Below are positions 46,500 to 59,215 of a stretch of 64,000 nt of DNA, piece after piece (the stretch's first letter is position 1; each line of letters starts with the position of its first letter). This stretch comes from Muraenolepis orangiensis. Taxonomy: Eukaryota > Chordata > Actinopteri > Gadiformes > Muraenolepididae. The position numbers were made by a program, and so were the translations under genes. The stretch is from assembly GCA_027704905.1 (NCBI GenBank), contig CM051015.1, forward strand, positions 17,871,727 to 17,935,726, read 5' to 3'. The notes below the pieces were generated by a model. The model was not told the DNA's origin and made no database searches. It saw only the letters and a program-made list of their open reading frames with translations.

Positions 46500-48540
46500 A
46501 TGACCACAATTGTTTCAGGGTTATTAAGAGTTAAAATTAAGGACACCATAGACCCTGGACTCTTTTAAGACAGGCCTAAAAACCTTTTTTTTATTTAGGA
46601 AGGCCTTTTCATGTTAAAATTAGTGTTCACTATTGTTAGTTATTTAGTTTGTTATGTTCTCTGATAGGACCGAGCAACACAACATTAAATATGCAGAAAC
46701 ACACCGCTGTCCACACCACTTTCACACTGCTGTCCACACCACTCACACGCTGAAGTCCACATCACTCACACACTGATGTCCACATCACTCACACACTGAT
46801 GTCCACATCACTCACACACTGATGTCCACACCACTCACACAGTGCTGTTCACGCCACTCACAGGCAAAACCTGATTTGGGGGATTTGAGTGCAGTAATAG
46901 AAGACAAGCAATCAATCAGTAATGGTCAGAAGTGTCAATCAATCGCCTGCAGTTGACTTCCGCGTGAAGGCTGAAGACTGACTGGCTGGACAGTGAAGAC
47001 TGACTACAGTGTACAGTAGTGTGCAGTACAGTGTACAGTACGGTGTACAGTACAGTGAACAGTAAAGTGGCGTACACTGTACTGTACACTGCAGATTGAC
47101 TATAGTGTAAAGTACAGTAGTGTACACTGCAGAAGGACTGCAGTGTACTGTGTTGTACAGGAACACTACTACAACAGGAACAACCACCTCCTCTAAAATG
47201 TGACCAAGATAAAGGAAATATTTGAGGAGGACCAGGACTACGCTGAACACTATTTCCATCCTGGGAGGAGGAGGTGGTGGACGGCTACAGACGGCTACAT
47301 AGTAGTATGTAAATACTATAGCATATATATAGTACAAAAAATATGCTATAGTATATATACAGTACTATATATTCTATAACATTGTAGGACCATACTACAG
47401 TATGCACTTACATGGTCATTGTATATTGTTGCTTCATTCTGTGACCATCCATCTTCCACTAATGAGGCCAACCACCATTGGTCGTAAAATGTTAATGGCT
47501 TGACATGATTATTGTTGTATTAACAGCTTGTTGTGTCTTTGAGTCACAGGATGTTGAGAATCAGGGTGTTTCCTGCTGTAGCCTCTTGTTTGTTTCCTGG
47601 CTGTGCAGCGACCACAATAAGAAGCACTCATGGCCAGAGGAGCAGGAGCCTAATGAAAGATGCTAATGGATAAATAATGTACAATAATGAATCCCAGAGC
47701 GACTGGGAGAGGCTCAAATTAACCCAACTGCATTTCTTGTAGTTTGTACTGGGCTTTAGGATGTCATGGTGCCCTGACTGCCACGGAATACCAAGATATT
47801 CTATTTAATCACAGAATTCTACTGTTGGGATGATAGTAATACAGAACAGGCTCTTATATTCCACTCAGTCTCAGTCTTTTCCATGTTCTTCTAACAGCTA
47901 CTCTGCAGGCAATACGGTAGATAATAGTTTCAATACTATTTATATAATATTTAGGTGAACCTAATTGAACCTACTTTGCCTGCCCTTCACAGCTCTAGAT
48001 ATGACTCTTTGAACTTCGCATATGATACACTTCACTTCAGTTGTATCGGGATTCTCCCAGACATGAAACGCCTAGACTGACAAATGTCTGCCCTGACGCA
48101 CTTGAATTACCTGAACTATTATTATAACCATAAAGACATGATAATTGTGATGGAATAGGCCTACATTACCAATTAAACTATAGGATGTGGATGTGGACCT
48201 ATTAGGAATAGCTTGTCAACATTTTTGTATTGATTGCCTTTTAAAGCTACAAAATTCCGATAGCATTTAATATACCCAAGCCTGCATGGGTATGAATTAA
48301 ATTGATATGTTAAAACACATCTCCGAGGTGAACCTGTCCTCAGTGCCCAGACTGATGGGTCAGGACAAGAGAGACAGGCTCCTACAGGTCCAGGAAGACA
48401 ACGTCTAAAGGTCATGACCAGGAGGACTTACAGGTCAGGTCCAGGAAGACAGAGTCTCACTTCCATGTGAACCACTCAACATCGAGAAAGACTGGTTCCT
48501 CTCCATGTGGAGACTCCTGAGTCTGACCATTTAAAATGTC
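46500..48540. other. 5' flank of the channel gene, no gene seen
   Basis: A minisatellite of CACACTGATGTCCACATCAC (46,700-46,860) and GTGTACAGTACAGTG repeats (46,990-47,160). The rest is unassigned; non-coding 5' exons could lie here but cannot be recognised. Confidence 0.5.
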
Positions 48541-48544
48541 TCTT

Positions 48545-48612
48545 ACAGATACAGATACAGATACAGATACAGATTACTTTATTAATCCCGAGGGAAATTA
48601 AGGTACTTTAAG
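48545..48612 (-). mobile_element. 3' tail of a LINE-type element
   Basis: On the minus strand it reads TTCCCTCGGGATTAATAAAG followed by (TCTGTA)n, a common fish retroelement 3' terminus with AATAAA and a short tandem repeat. Only the tail is present. Confidence 0.5.
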
Positions 48613-48649
48613 ACTTTAAGAGGTTGAGCTTCAGAGCAACTCATCAAGC

Positions 48650-49303
48650 AGCAGCATCAGTATCATTATCATATATAACTCATCATCACCATCACCATCA
48701 CCCTCACCCTCACCACCATCATCACCATCACCATCACCATCACCATCACCATCAACACCATCATCATCATCACAACCATATATAACTCATCATTATCATC
48801 ATCATCACCATCATCATCACCATCATCACCATATATAACTCATCACCATCACCATCATCATAACCATCATCATCATCATCATTACCATAACCATTACCAT
48901 AACCTTATATTCTCAACTCAGTCTCTGGACTAATTGGATCATCTCGTCCTGTGTGAGTGGCTGCAGGGCGTTGGCGAAATAAGTGGCCGAGTGGCACATT
49001 TATTAAAACTATGATTCAAAACTAATATGAAAACATATCTTAACATGCACGTGCACATGCACGTAACTGCACGTAGGCTATCATCTACTTCCATACCGTG
49101 GTCTACATTTAGTTTGACAATAGAAACATTACGAAAGACATTAGTTGCTTGTTTCACACAGCGCTGTTCTGTCCTTAGTGTTCCTTGTTTCTTGTTAGGG
49201 CCTTTGATGGTAAATCAACCAAATCCACAAAACATACGGAACATCTGCAAGCAGCGAAGATGTTCTGTAGGCCTTTTGGGATAGAACCTTTATTTTATAT
49301 AAA

Positions 49304-49358
<55 letters not shown>

Positions 49359-50461
49359 AACTTTACTACGATCAACTTTCATTGAAGAAACGGTTTTACA
49401 GTCAATATTCCCACAAACCTTCCCATGTTATTTAGAGCAGAAGCTTCTCGTCTTACCGTTCCTACTTCATCCTCCGTGTGGTTTTACACAAAAGAAAAAC
49501 CTATTTCAGATGAAATACATAGCATATGGAATCCCAAGAGAGGTTGTCGGAGTCTTCACTCATTCAGCATAACACAACGCAGAAAGACACCGCTCACACA
49601 CGTACCTATTAATGTCAGGCTGAACCATTCAAGGCTGATACCGGATAAAACTTTCCAATAACCAGATAAAACATTCCAATAAATGATCAACGGATTGTAG
49701 CAGGATGAAATGCATCATCCCTGCATAATGAGACCTCTCTCATTGCTCTGCACTTGTGAGCCTATCACCACCGGGAGCACCCTATAAATGGGTGAGTGTC
49801 CTTTAGGGTGCATCAAAATACACAATTTCAGATAATTGATCTGTCTGGGTGCATAAATTGTTACCATCACAAGATGTCGCCACCACCCTTAGGCTATCAT
49901 CATCATCACCATCATCATCACCATCATCACGATATATAACTCATCATCATCACCATCACCATCACCTTCATTATCATCATCATCATCATCATATATAACT
50001 CATCACCATCATCTTCATCATCATCATCATCATCATTACCATACCCATTACCATAACCTTATATTCTCAACTCAGTCTCTGGACTAATTGGATCATCTCG
50101 TCCTGTGTGAGTGGCTGCAGGGCGTTGGTGAAATAAGTGGCCGAGTGGCACATTTATTAAAACTATGATTCAAAACGAATATGAAAACATATCTTAACAT
50201 GCACGTGCACATGCACGTAACTGCACTTAGGCTATCATCTACTTCCATACCGTGGTCTACATTTAGTTTGACAATAGAAACATTACGAAAGACATTAGTT
50301 GCTTGTTTCACACAGCGCTGTTCTGTCCTTAGTGTTCCTTGTTTCTTGTTAGGGCCTTTGATGGTAAATCAACCAAATCCACAAAACATACGGAACATCT
50401 GCAAGCAGCGAAGAGGTTCTGTAGGCCTTTTGGGATAGAACCTTTATGTTATATAAAATAC

Positions 50462-50492
<31 letters not shown>

Positions 50493-51864
50493 GATATGTA
50501 TATATATGTATATATATATATATAATATATACGGTAATATATAATATCATATAAAGTATTATATGTATATTTATATATGTATATATATATATATATATAT
50601 ATAGGAACTTTACTACGATCAACTTTCATTGAAGAAATGGTTTTACAGTCAATATTCCCACAAACTTTCCCATGTTATTTAGAGCAGAAGATTCTCGTCT
50701 TACCGTTCCTACTTCATCCTCCGTGTGGTTTTACACAAAAGAAAAACCTATTTCAGATGAAATACATAGCATATGGAATCCCAAGAGAGGTTGTCGGAGT
50801 CTTCACTCATTCAGCATAACACAACGCAGAAAGACACCGCTCACACACGTACCTATTAATGTCAGGCAGAACCATTCAAGGCTGATACCGGATAAAACTT
50901 TCCAATAACCAGATAAAACATTCCAATAAATGATCAACGGATTGTAGCAGGATGAAATGCATCATCCCTGCATAATGAGACCTCTCTCATTGCTCTGCAC
51001 TTGTGAGCCTATCACCACCGGGAGCACCCTATAAATGGGTGAGTGTCCATTAGGGTGCATCAAAATACACAATTTCAGATAATTGATCTGTCTGGGTGCA
51101 TAAATTGTTACCATCACAAGATGTCGCCACCACCCTTAGGCTATCATCATCATCACCATCATCACCATATATAACTCATCATCATCACCATCACCATCAC
51201 CTTCATCATCATCATCATCATCACGATATATAACTCATCATCATCACCATCACCATCACCTTCATTATCATCATCATCATCATCATATATAACTCATCAC
51301 CATCATCTTCATCATCATCATCATCATTACCATAACCATTACCATAACCTTATATTCTCAACTCAGTCTCTGGACTAATTGGATCATCTCGTCCTGTGTG
51401 AGTGGCTGCAGGGCGTTGGCGAAATAAGTGGCCGAGTGGCACATTTATTAAAACTATGATTCAAAACGAATATGAAAACATATCTTAACATGCACGTGCA
51501 CATGCACGTAACTGCACGTAGGCTATCATCTACTTCCATACCGTGGTCTACATTTAGTTTGACAATAGAAACATTACGAAAGACATTAGTTGCTTGTTTC
51601 ACACAGCGCTGTTCTGTCCTTAGTGTTCCTTGTTTCTTGTTAGGGCCTTTGATGGTAAATCAACCAAATCCACAAAACATACGGAACATCTGCAAGCAGC
51701 GAAGAGGTTCTGTAGGCCTTTTGGGATAGAACCTTTATGTTATATAAAATACATATATATATATATATATATATACATATAGATATGTATATATATGTAT
51801 ATATATATATATATAATATATACGGTAATATATAATATCATATAAAGTATTATATGTATATTTA

Positions 51865-51896
<32 letters not shown>

Positions 51897-52476
51897 GGAA
51901 CTTTACTACGATCAACTTTCATTGAAGAAATGGTTTTACAGTCAATATTCCCACAAACTTTCCCATGTTATTTAGAGCAGAAGATTCTCGTCTTACCGTT
52001 CCTACTTCATCCTCCGTGTGGTTTTACACAAAAGAAAAACCTATTTCAGATGAAATATATAGCATATGGAATCCCAAGAGAGGTTGTCGGACTCTTCGTT
52101 CATTCAGCATAACACAACGCAGAAAGACACCGCTCACACGCGTACCTATTAATGTCAGGCTGAACCATTCAAGGCTGATACCGGATAAAACTTTCCAATT
52201 AATTATCAACGGATTGTAGCAGGATGAAATGCATCATCCCTGCATAATGAGACCTCTCTCATTGCTCTGCACTTGTGAGCCTATCACCACCGGGAGCACC
52301 CTATAAATGGGTGAGTGTCCATTAGGGTGCATCAAAATACACAATTTCAGATAATTGATCTGTCTGGGTGCATAAATTGTTACCATCACAAGATGTCGCC
52401 ACCACCCTTAGGCTATCATCATCATCATCACCATCATCACCATATATAACTCATCATCATCACCATCACCATCACC

Positions 52477-52522
<46 letters not shown>

Positions 52523-53056
52523 CCATCATCACCATATATAACTCATCATCATCACCATCACCATCACCATCACCATCATCATCATCATCATCATCATCAT
52601 CATATATAACTCATCACCATCATCTTCATCATCATTACCATAACCATAATCATTACCATATATTCTCAACTCAGTCTCTGGACTAATTGGATCATCTCAT
52701 CCTGTGTGAGTGGCTGCAGGGCGTTGGCGAAATAAGTGGCCGAGTGGCACATTTATTAAAACTATGATTCAAAACGAATATGAAAACATATCTTAACATG
52801 CACGTGCACATGCACGTAACTGCACGTAGGCTATCATCTACTTCCATACCGTGGTCTACATTTAGTTTGACAATAGAAACATTACGAAAGACATTAGTTG
52901 CTTGTTTCACACAGCGCTGTTCTGTCCTTAGTGTTCCTTGTTTCTTGTTAGGGCCTTTGATGGTAAATCAACCAAATCCACAAAACATACGGAACATCTG
53001 CAAGCAGCGAAGAGGTTCTGTAGGCCTTTTGGGATAGAACCTTTATTTTATATAAA

Positions 53057-53093
<37 letters not shown>

Positions 53094-54394
53094 GATATGT
53101 ATATATATGTATATATATATATATATAATATATAATATATAATATCATATAAAGTATTATATGTATATTTATATATGTATATATATATATATATATATAT
53201 AGGAACTTTACTACGATCAACTTTCATTGAAGAAATGGTTTTACAGTCAATATTCCCACAAACTTTCCCATGTTATTTAGAGCAGAAGCTTCTCGTCTTA
53301 CCGTTCCTACTTCATCCTCCGTGTGGTTTTACACAAAAGAAAAACCTATTTCAGATGAAATACATAGCATATGGAATCCCAAGAGAGGTTGTCGGAGTCT
53401 TCACTCATTCAGCATAACACAACGCAGAAAGACACCGCTCACACGCGTACCTATTAGTGTCAGGCTGAACCATTCAAGGCTGATACCGGATAAAACGTTC
53501 CAATAACCAGATAAAACATTCCAATAAATGATCAACGGATTGTAGCAGGATGAAATGCATCATCCCTGCATAATGAGACCTCTCTCATTGCTCTGCACTT
53601 GTGAGCCTATCACCACCGGGAGCACCCTATAAATGGGTGAGTGTCCATTAGGGTGCATCAAAATACACAATTTCAGATAATTGATCTGTCTGGGTGCATA
53701 AATTGTTACCATCACAAGATGTCGCCACCACCCTTAGGCTATCATCATCATCACCATCATCACCATATATAACTCATCATCATCACCATCACCATCACCT
53801 TCATCATCATCATCATCATCACGATATATAACTCATCATCATCACCATCATCATCACCATCATCACGATATATAACTCATCATCATCACCATCACCATCA
53901 CCTTCATTATCATCATCATCATCATCATATATAACTCATCACCATCATCTTCATCATCATCATCATCATTACCATAACCATTACCATAACCTTATATTCT
54001 CAACTCAGTCTCTGGACTAATTGGATCATCTCGTCCTGTGTGAGTGGCTGCAGGGCGTTGGCGAAATAAGTGGCCGAGTGGCACATTTATTAAAACTATG
54101 ATTCAAAACGAATATGAAAACATATCTTAACATGCACGTGCACATGCACGTAACTGCACGTAGGCTATCATCTACTTCCATACCGTGGTCTACATTTAGT
54201 TTGACAATAGAAACATTACGAAAGACATTAGTTGCTTGTTTCACACAGCGCTGTTCTGTCCTTAGTGTTCCTTGTTTCTTGTTAGGGCCTTTGATGGTAA
54301 ATCAACCAAATCCACAAAACATACGGAACATCTGCAAGCAGCGAAGAGGTTCTGTAGGCCTTTTGGGATAGAACCTTTATTTTATATAAAATAC

Positions 54395-54425
<31 letters not shown>

Positions 54426-55138
54426 GATATGTATATATATGTATATATATATATATATAATATATAATATATAATATCATATAAAGTATTATATGTATAT
54501 TTATATATGTATATATATATATATATATATAGGAACTTTACTACGATCAACTTTCATTGAAGAAATGGTTTTACAGTCAATATTCCCACAAACTTTCCCA
54601 TGTTATTTAGAGCAGAAGCTTCTCGTCTTACCGTTCCTACTTCATCCTCCGTGTGGTTTTACACAAAAGAAAAACCTATTTCAGATGAAATACATAGCAT
54701 ATGGAATCCCAAGAGAGGTTGTCGGACTCTTCATTCATTCAGCATAACACAACGCAGAAAGACACCGCTCACACGCGTACCTATTAGTGTCAGGCTGAAC
54801 CATTCAAGGCTGATACCGGATAAAACGTTCCAATAACCAGATAAAACATTCCAATAAATGATCAACGGATTGTAGCAGGATGAAATGCATCATCCCTGCA
54901 TAATGAGACCTCTCTCATTGCTCTGCACTTGTGAGCCTATCACCACCGGGGGCACCCTATAAATGGGTGAGTGTCCATTAGGGTGCATCAAAATACACAA
55001 TTTCAGATAATTGATCTGTCTGGGTGCATAAATTGTTACCATCACAAGATGTCGCCACCACCCTTAGGCTATCATCATCATCACCATCATCATCACCATC
55101 ATCACCATATATAACTCATCATCATCACCATCACCTTT

Positions 55139-55191
<53 letters not shown>

Positions 55192-55224
55192 ATATAACTC
55201 ATCATCATCACCATCACCATCACC

Positions 55225-55272
<48 letters not shown>

Positions 55273-55404
55273 ACCATATATAACTCATCACCTTCATCTT
55301 CATCATCATCATCATCATCATCATCATAACCATATATAACTCATCACCATCATCTTCATCATCATCATCATCATCATCATCATAACCATATATAACTCAT
55401 CACC

Positions 55405-55442
<38 letters not shown>

Positions 55443-55575
55443 AACCATATATAACTCATCACCATCATCTTCGTCATCTTCATCATCATCATCATCATAA
55501 CCATATATAACTCATCACCATCATCTTCATCATCATCATCATCATCATCATCATAACCATATATAACTCATCACC

Positions 55576-55619
<44 letters not shown>

Positions 55620-56386
55620 AACCATATATAACTCATCACCATCATCTTCGTCATCTTCATCATCATCATCATCATCATTATTAGGGCGGCAGTCTAGCTC
55701 AGGAGGTAGAGCGGTCGCCTCACAACCGGAAGGTTGCTGGTTCGATCCCCGGCTCCTCCTAGCAAAAACTGTCGAGGTGTCCTTGAGGAAGACCCTAACC
55801 CTAACTGCTCCCCGGGCGCTGTATGAATAGCTGCCCACTGCTCCTAATACTAGGATGGGTTAAATGCAGAGAACACGTTTCACTGTATGTGAGGATTCAA
55901 TTTGTTGTTTGTTGTTGTCATTATCATCATCATCTTCATCATCTTCATCATTACCATAACCTTATATTCTCAACTCAGTCTCTGGACTAATTGGATCATC
56001 TCGTCCTGTGTGAGTGGCTGCAGGGCGTTGGCGAAATATGTGGCCGAGTGGCACATTTATTAAAACTATGATTCAAAACGAATATGAAAACATATCTTAA
56101 CATGCACGTGCACATGCACGTAACTGCACGTAGGCTATCATCTACTTCCATACCGTGGTCTACATTTAGTTTGACAATAGAAACATTACGAAAGACATTA
56201 GTTGCTTGTTTCACGCAGCGCGCGCTGTTCTGTCCTTTGTGTTCCTTGTTGTGTTTCTTGTTAGGGCCTTTGATGGTAAATCAACCAAATCCACAAAATA
56301 TACGGAACATCTGCAAGCAGCGAAGAGGTTCTGTAGGCCTTTTGGGATAGAACCTTTATTTTATATAAAATACATATATATATATG

Positions 56387-56440
<54 letters not shown>
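48650..56440. repeat. Macrosatellite array, about six units of 1.15-1.3 kb
   Basis: The landmark CTCAACTCAGTCTCTGGACT starts at about 48,912, 50,065, 51,356, 52,664, 53,998 and 55,968. Each unit has a unique-looking 350-bp part, an (AT)n tract, a second 450-bp part and an ATC/CAC microsatellite block. Units are >95% alike outside microsatellites. The fifth is lengthened by microsatellite growth and a SINE. The last breaks off in its (AT)n tract where another element begins. Small open frames recur because the DNA is repeated. Confidence 0.93.
55683..55908 (+). mobile_element. tRNA-derived SINE, complete-looking
   Basis: A-box-like TAGCTCAGGAGGTAGAGCGG and B-box GGTTCGATCCC lie about 34 bp apart at the head. 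The body continues through AACCCTAACTGCTCC to AGGATGGGTTAAATGCAGAG. It is inserted in the ATC microsatellite of the fifth macrosatellite unit. The head will not form a complete tRNA acceptor stem, so it is not a tRNA gene. Confidence 0.8.
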
Positions 56441-56442
<2 letters not shown>

Positions 56443-56445
<3 letters not shown>

Positions 56446-58695
56446 GTGAGGCCATTTTATGGGAAGGCAAATATCTCAATGGTGAGAGATCGTCGAGCAT
56501 GCGACAAGATGGTGGCACTTCGACGCTAACAACAAGTTGCGCCACATTCCCCAGGCCATGCACTCCAGTGAGGCTACAGCTCGACAAGTGGATGCTATGG
56601 AGCACCGGCTCGACTCCACATTCCCGCTGTGGTCGAGCAGCTGATCAGCAATCCGGAGGACATTGCTTTCCTGGCCAGCATGAAGGGCGACAGAGTGGCC
56701 ACATTTGGAGCGCTCGATACCAAGCTGAAATCCAAGGTGAAGCGGCAACAGGAGCGCGAAGCAGCCCAGCAGGCACACCTGACCAAAGAGCAGCAGGAGA
56801 TGACAGCGACATCCAGCATGGTGGGGTTGGAAAGCAATAGTGAAGAGGATTGCAACGCCAATGAAACAGCTGCTCCACCGGTGGAGAACACGCCCACCCG
56901 CAAGCGTAAGAAGACTGGCACCACAGCCTTCATTCCATCTGACATCCTCAGCCGGCCGAGTCTGTCACTGGCTATACGGTTGAAGATCACACCAATGCAG
57001 CAGGCTGCCTTCACCCGCCAGATCGAGGAGTCAGGTGGCAATTGGGAAACGGTCTTCACATCCTTTGCAACCGCAAACCACACGGCCGCCACACGCTGGA
57101 GGCCATCAGTGAGGAACAGCACCAGCAGTGGACACCACCTTCCACGTGCACCCTGCACTGGGACAGCAAGTTGACGCCGAAGCTCACTAATGTGCACCAG
57201 TTGGAGGAGCGTCTGACAGTGGTGGTCGGTGATGCAGAGCGGCTCAAACTGCTTGGTGTTCCAGCCTATATGAAGGGAAATGAGCCATGAGGAATGATCA
57301 TCGCCCGGCTGACATGCAAGCTGTTGCAGGGGTGGTGCTGCACCGATCAGTTTGTCAACATAGTATTTGACCCCACCGAACACTGGCCATCTCACGGCAG
57401 CCTGCATTGCCATCCAGCTCTCACTGGGTCGACATAAGGACAGTGCCCATTGTTCCGCTACATTCCTGACAAGGCCGAACCACCGTTCCTGGGCAAGATG
57501 CGTGCTAAACTCATTGAGTACACTGCAGGAGTGCTCGACTACAAGCGAGGCGACTACCGCAAGTTTGTGCAGCTGTGTCTTATGTATCTGGGTGCAGACG
57601 GTAAAGCACACACTCCAGTTCCCTTTCAACGGCCGGGAGCCCTGCACAAGGCACGATGGATGGCCAAGCTGCTGTACACTCTCAAGCTGGCCTTGATGGA
57701 GCAGCACATTGCGTTGCTTTTCACTACATTGCAGCGGGTGCTGAATATTTTTTGCCAACTTCATCACGCACATCTACGCAACGTGGTGGCTGACCTGCGA
57801 CACGGCCGTAGATGCTGCATGGAATGACCTTACACTCTACCACCATCTGTATGTGTACAAGAATGTTGACGAGGGCATTGCAGCATCAGCAATCAAGGCA
57901 CTGGAACGGCACCTATGGTACCTGACAGGCGAGATGCTGCCCCTGGCACTCTTCAGCACCAAGGTGCCAGTTGACAGATGCCATCTTTGAGGACAAGCCG
58001 AATGACCTCCCCATGCGAGCCCCACAGCTCTGCTTTGGCACTGGCTTCGGCAAGCCAGAAGTTTCCAACCCTCTCACCGACCAGCATCTTGGCTGACCTC
58101 ACCAACCCAGACTGCTGGTTCGGCATGCAACAGCTGCACATCGATCCAGCGTTTCTCTCACTGGATGTAGAGGATTGGGCTGCCAGTGAAGCATTCCAAA
58201 TGGGTGCGGTGAATATACGTGCCATAAATGTTGTGAATGACTGTGCTGAGCGTGGCGTTAAACTCCCATCAGACTTTGTGGCAGCAGCCAGGAGCGAGGA
58301 GCACCTGCAGAATGTGCTGCAGGCAGTTGAGCATGATCGCTCTAAACAGCCAAATCTGCGCCACTGTGTGCAAGCTGGACCAGGATTCTTGAGACACCCT
58401 AAAAACTATTTCAAAGTTGTGATTTTTGTTCTTGAATAAATAAATGTTCTATTGAAAATAAATGGTGTTCTAATAAAAACAAACATTTTTTTGCATTTTT
58501 AGAGATTGCCTAGGAAAACACCCAAAACGGCCCATTTTCATATTTTCACATGCTTGGTTCAACCTCTAAATCTCAATGAATTTTCCCAAAACTATGCAAA
58601 AGTAATTTTTATCTGTGTCTGAACATAATGCAACCCCAGACAGTTTGATATGTTGAGATTTCAATTTTGCATTGCAATTTAATGCACCCGAGTGT
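56443..58695 (+). mobile_element. Unrecognised protein-coding repeat element, broken
   Basis: Several frames in one orientation form a decayed coding region: ISNPEDIAFLASMKGDRVAT and a charged helix with EREAAQQAHLTKEQQ; a KRKKTGTTAFIPSDILSRPS stretch; FRYIPDKAEPPFLGKMRAKL with DYKRGDYRKFVQLCLMYLGA; PGALHKARWMAKLLYTLKL; and, last, NDCAERGVKLPSDFVAAARS up to RSKQPN. The frame is broken by stops and shifts near 57,060, 57,288, 57,450, 57,826 and 57,985. At 58,690-58,621 an inverted block resembles the block at 20,709. The motifs recall uncharacterised dispersed proteins of animal genomes, but I cannot name a superfamily. Confidence 0.6.
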
Positions 58696-58699
58696 CCAT

Positions 58700-59215
58700 C
58701 TTTCTCCCTCTTGCACTTTGGCAGACAGGCCCCGCCCACTTCTGTTGCATTGCTTCCTACCGGCGCAGGTATGTTGTCAGTAGCTTCATTTGTTTGCGTC
58801 GAAATTGCCATCAATTATATTGATTAACATTTGTACGTCTATAGATCCTTGCGAGGGATTACTGTGTTAAACGGCTCGCTATTCCTGCTTGCACTATTTC
58901 CTGCCACACGAGTGTAAAGCTCTCCTCTCCCGGTCTCCCAGCCTGATTGGTATGTACGGCTATTCATTAGCATTTGCCTGTTCTCCATCATAGTAATGCT
59001 TAATGTAACTTGTGTGTTTGTGTGACCAATCCTCTGTATATCTTTTCAGCGTTAGGAGAAACGCTGCTATTTTGCCTGCACGCTGCTTTGCCTCCATGTT
59101 ATGCCATTGTTAAATTGCATCTGTGCTGCTGTCCTGCTGTCCTGCCGTGCCCCGCTGCCGGTGTTCGTCTGTGCGAGATATCTTCCCTCTCTAGGGCACC
59201 CAGTGTCGATGTTGA
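58700..59215. other. Sequence between two elements
   Basis: No gene recognised; the part from about 59,040 may be the remnant 5' region of the following LINE. Confidence 0.4.

Noticed and set aside
55683..55760. tRNA gene with A and B boxes
   Set aside because: The head is followed directly by a SINE body shared with other loci and lacks a proper tRNA fold.
48939..56350. Conserved 72-, 78- and 85-residue frames in each macrosatellite unit
   Set aside because: Conserved only because the DNA units are nearly identical; overlapping frames on both strands are equally conserved.
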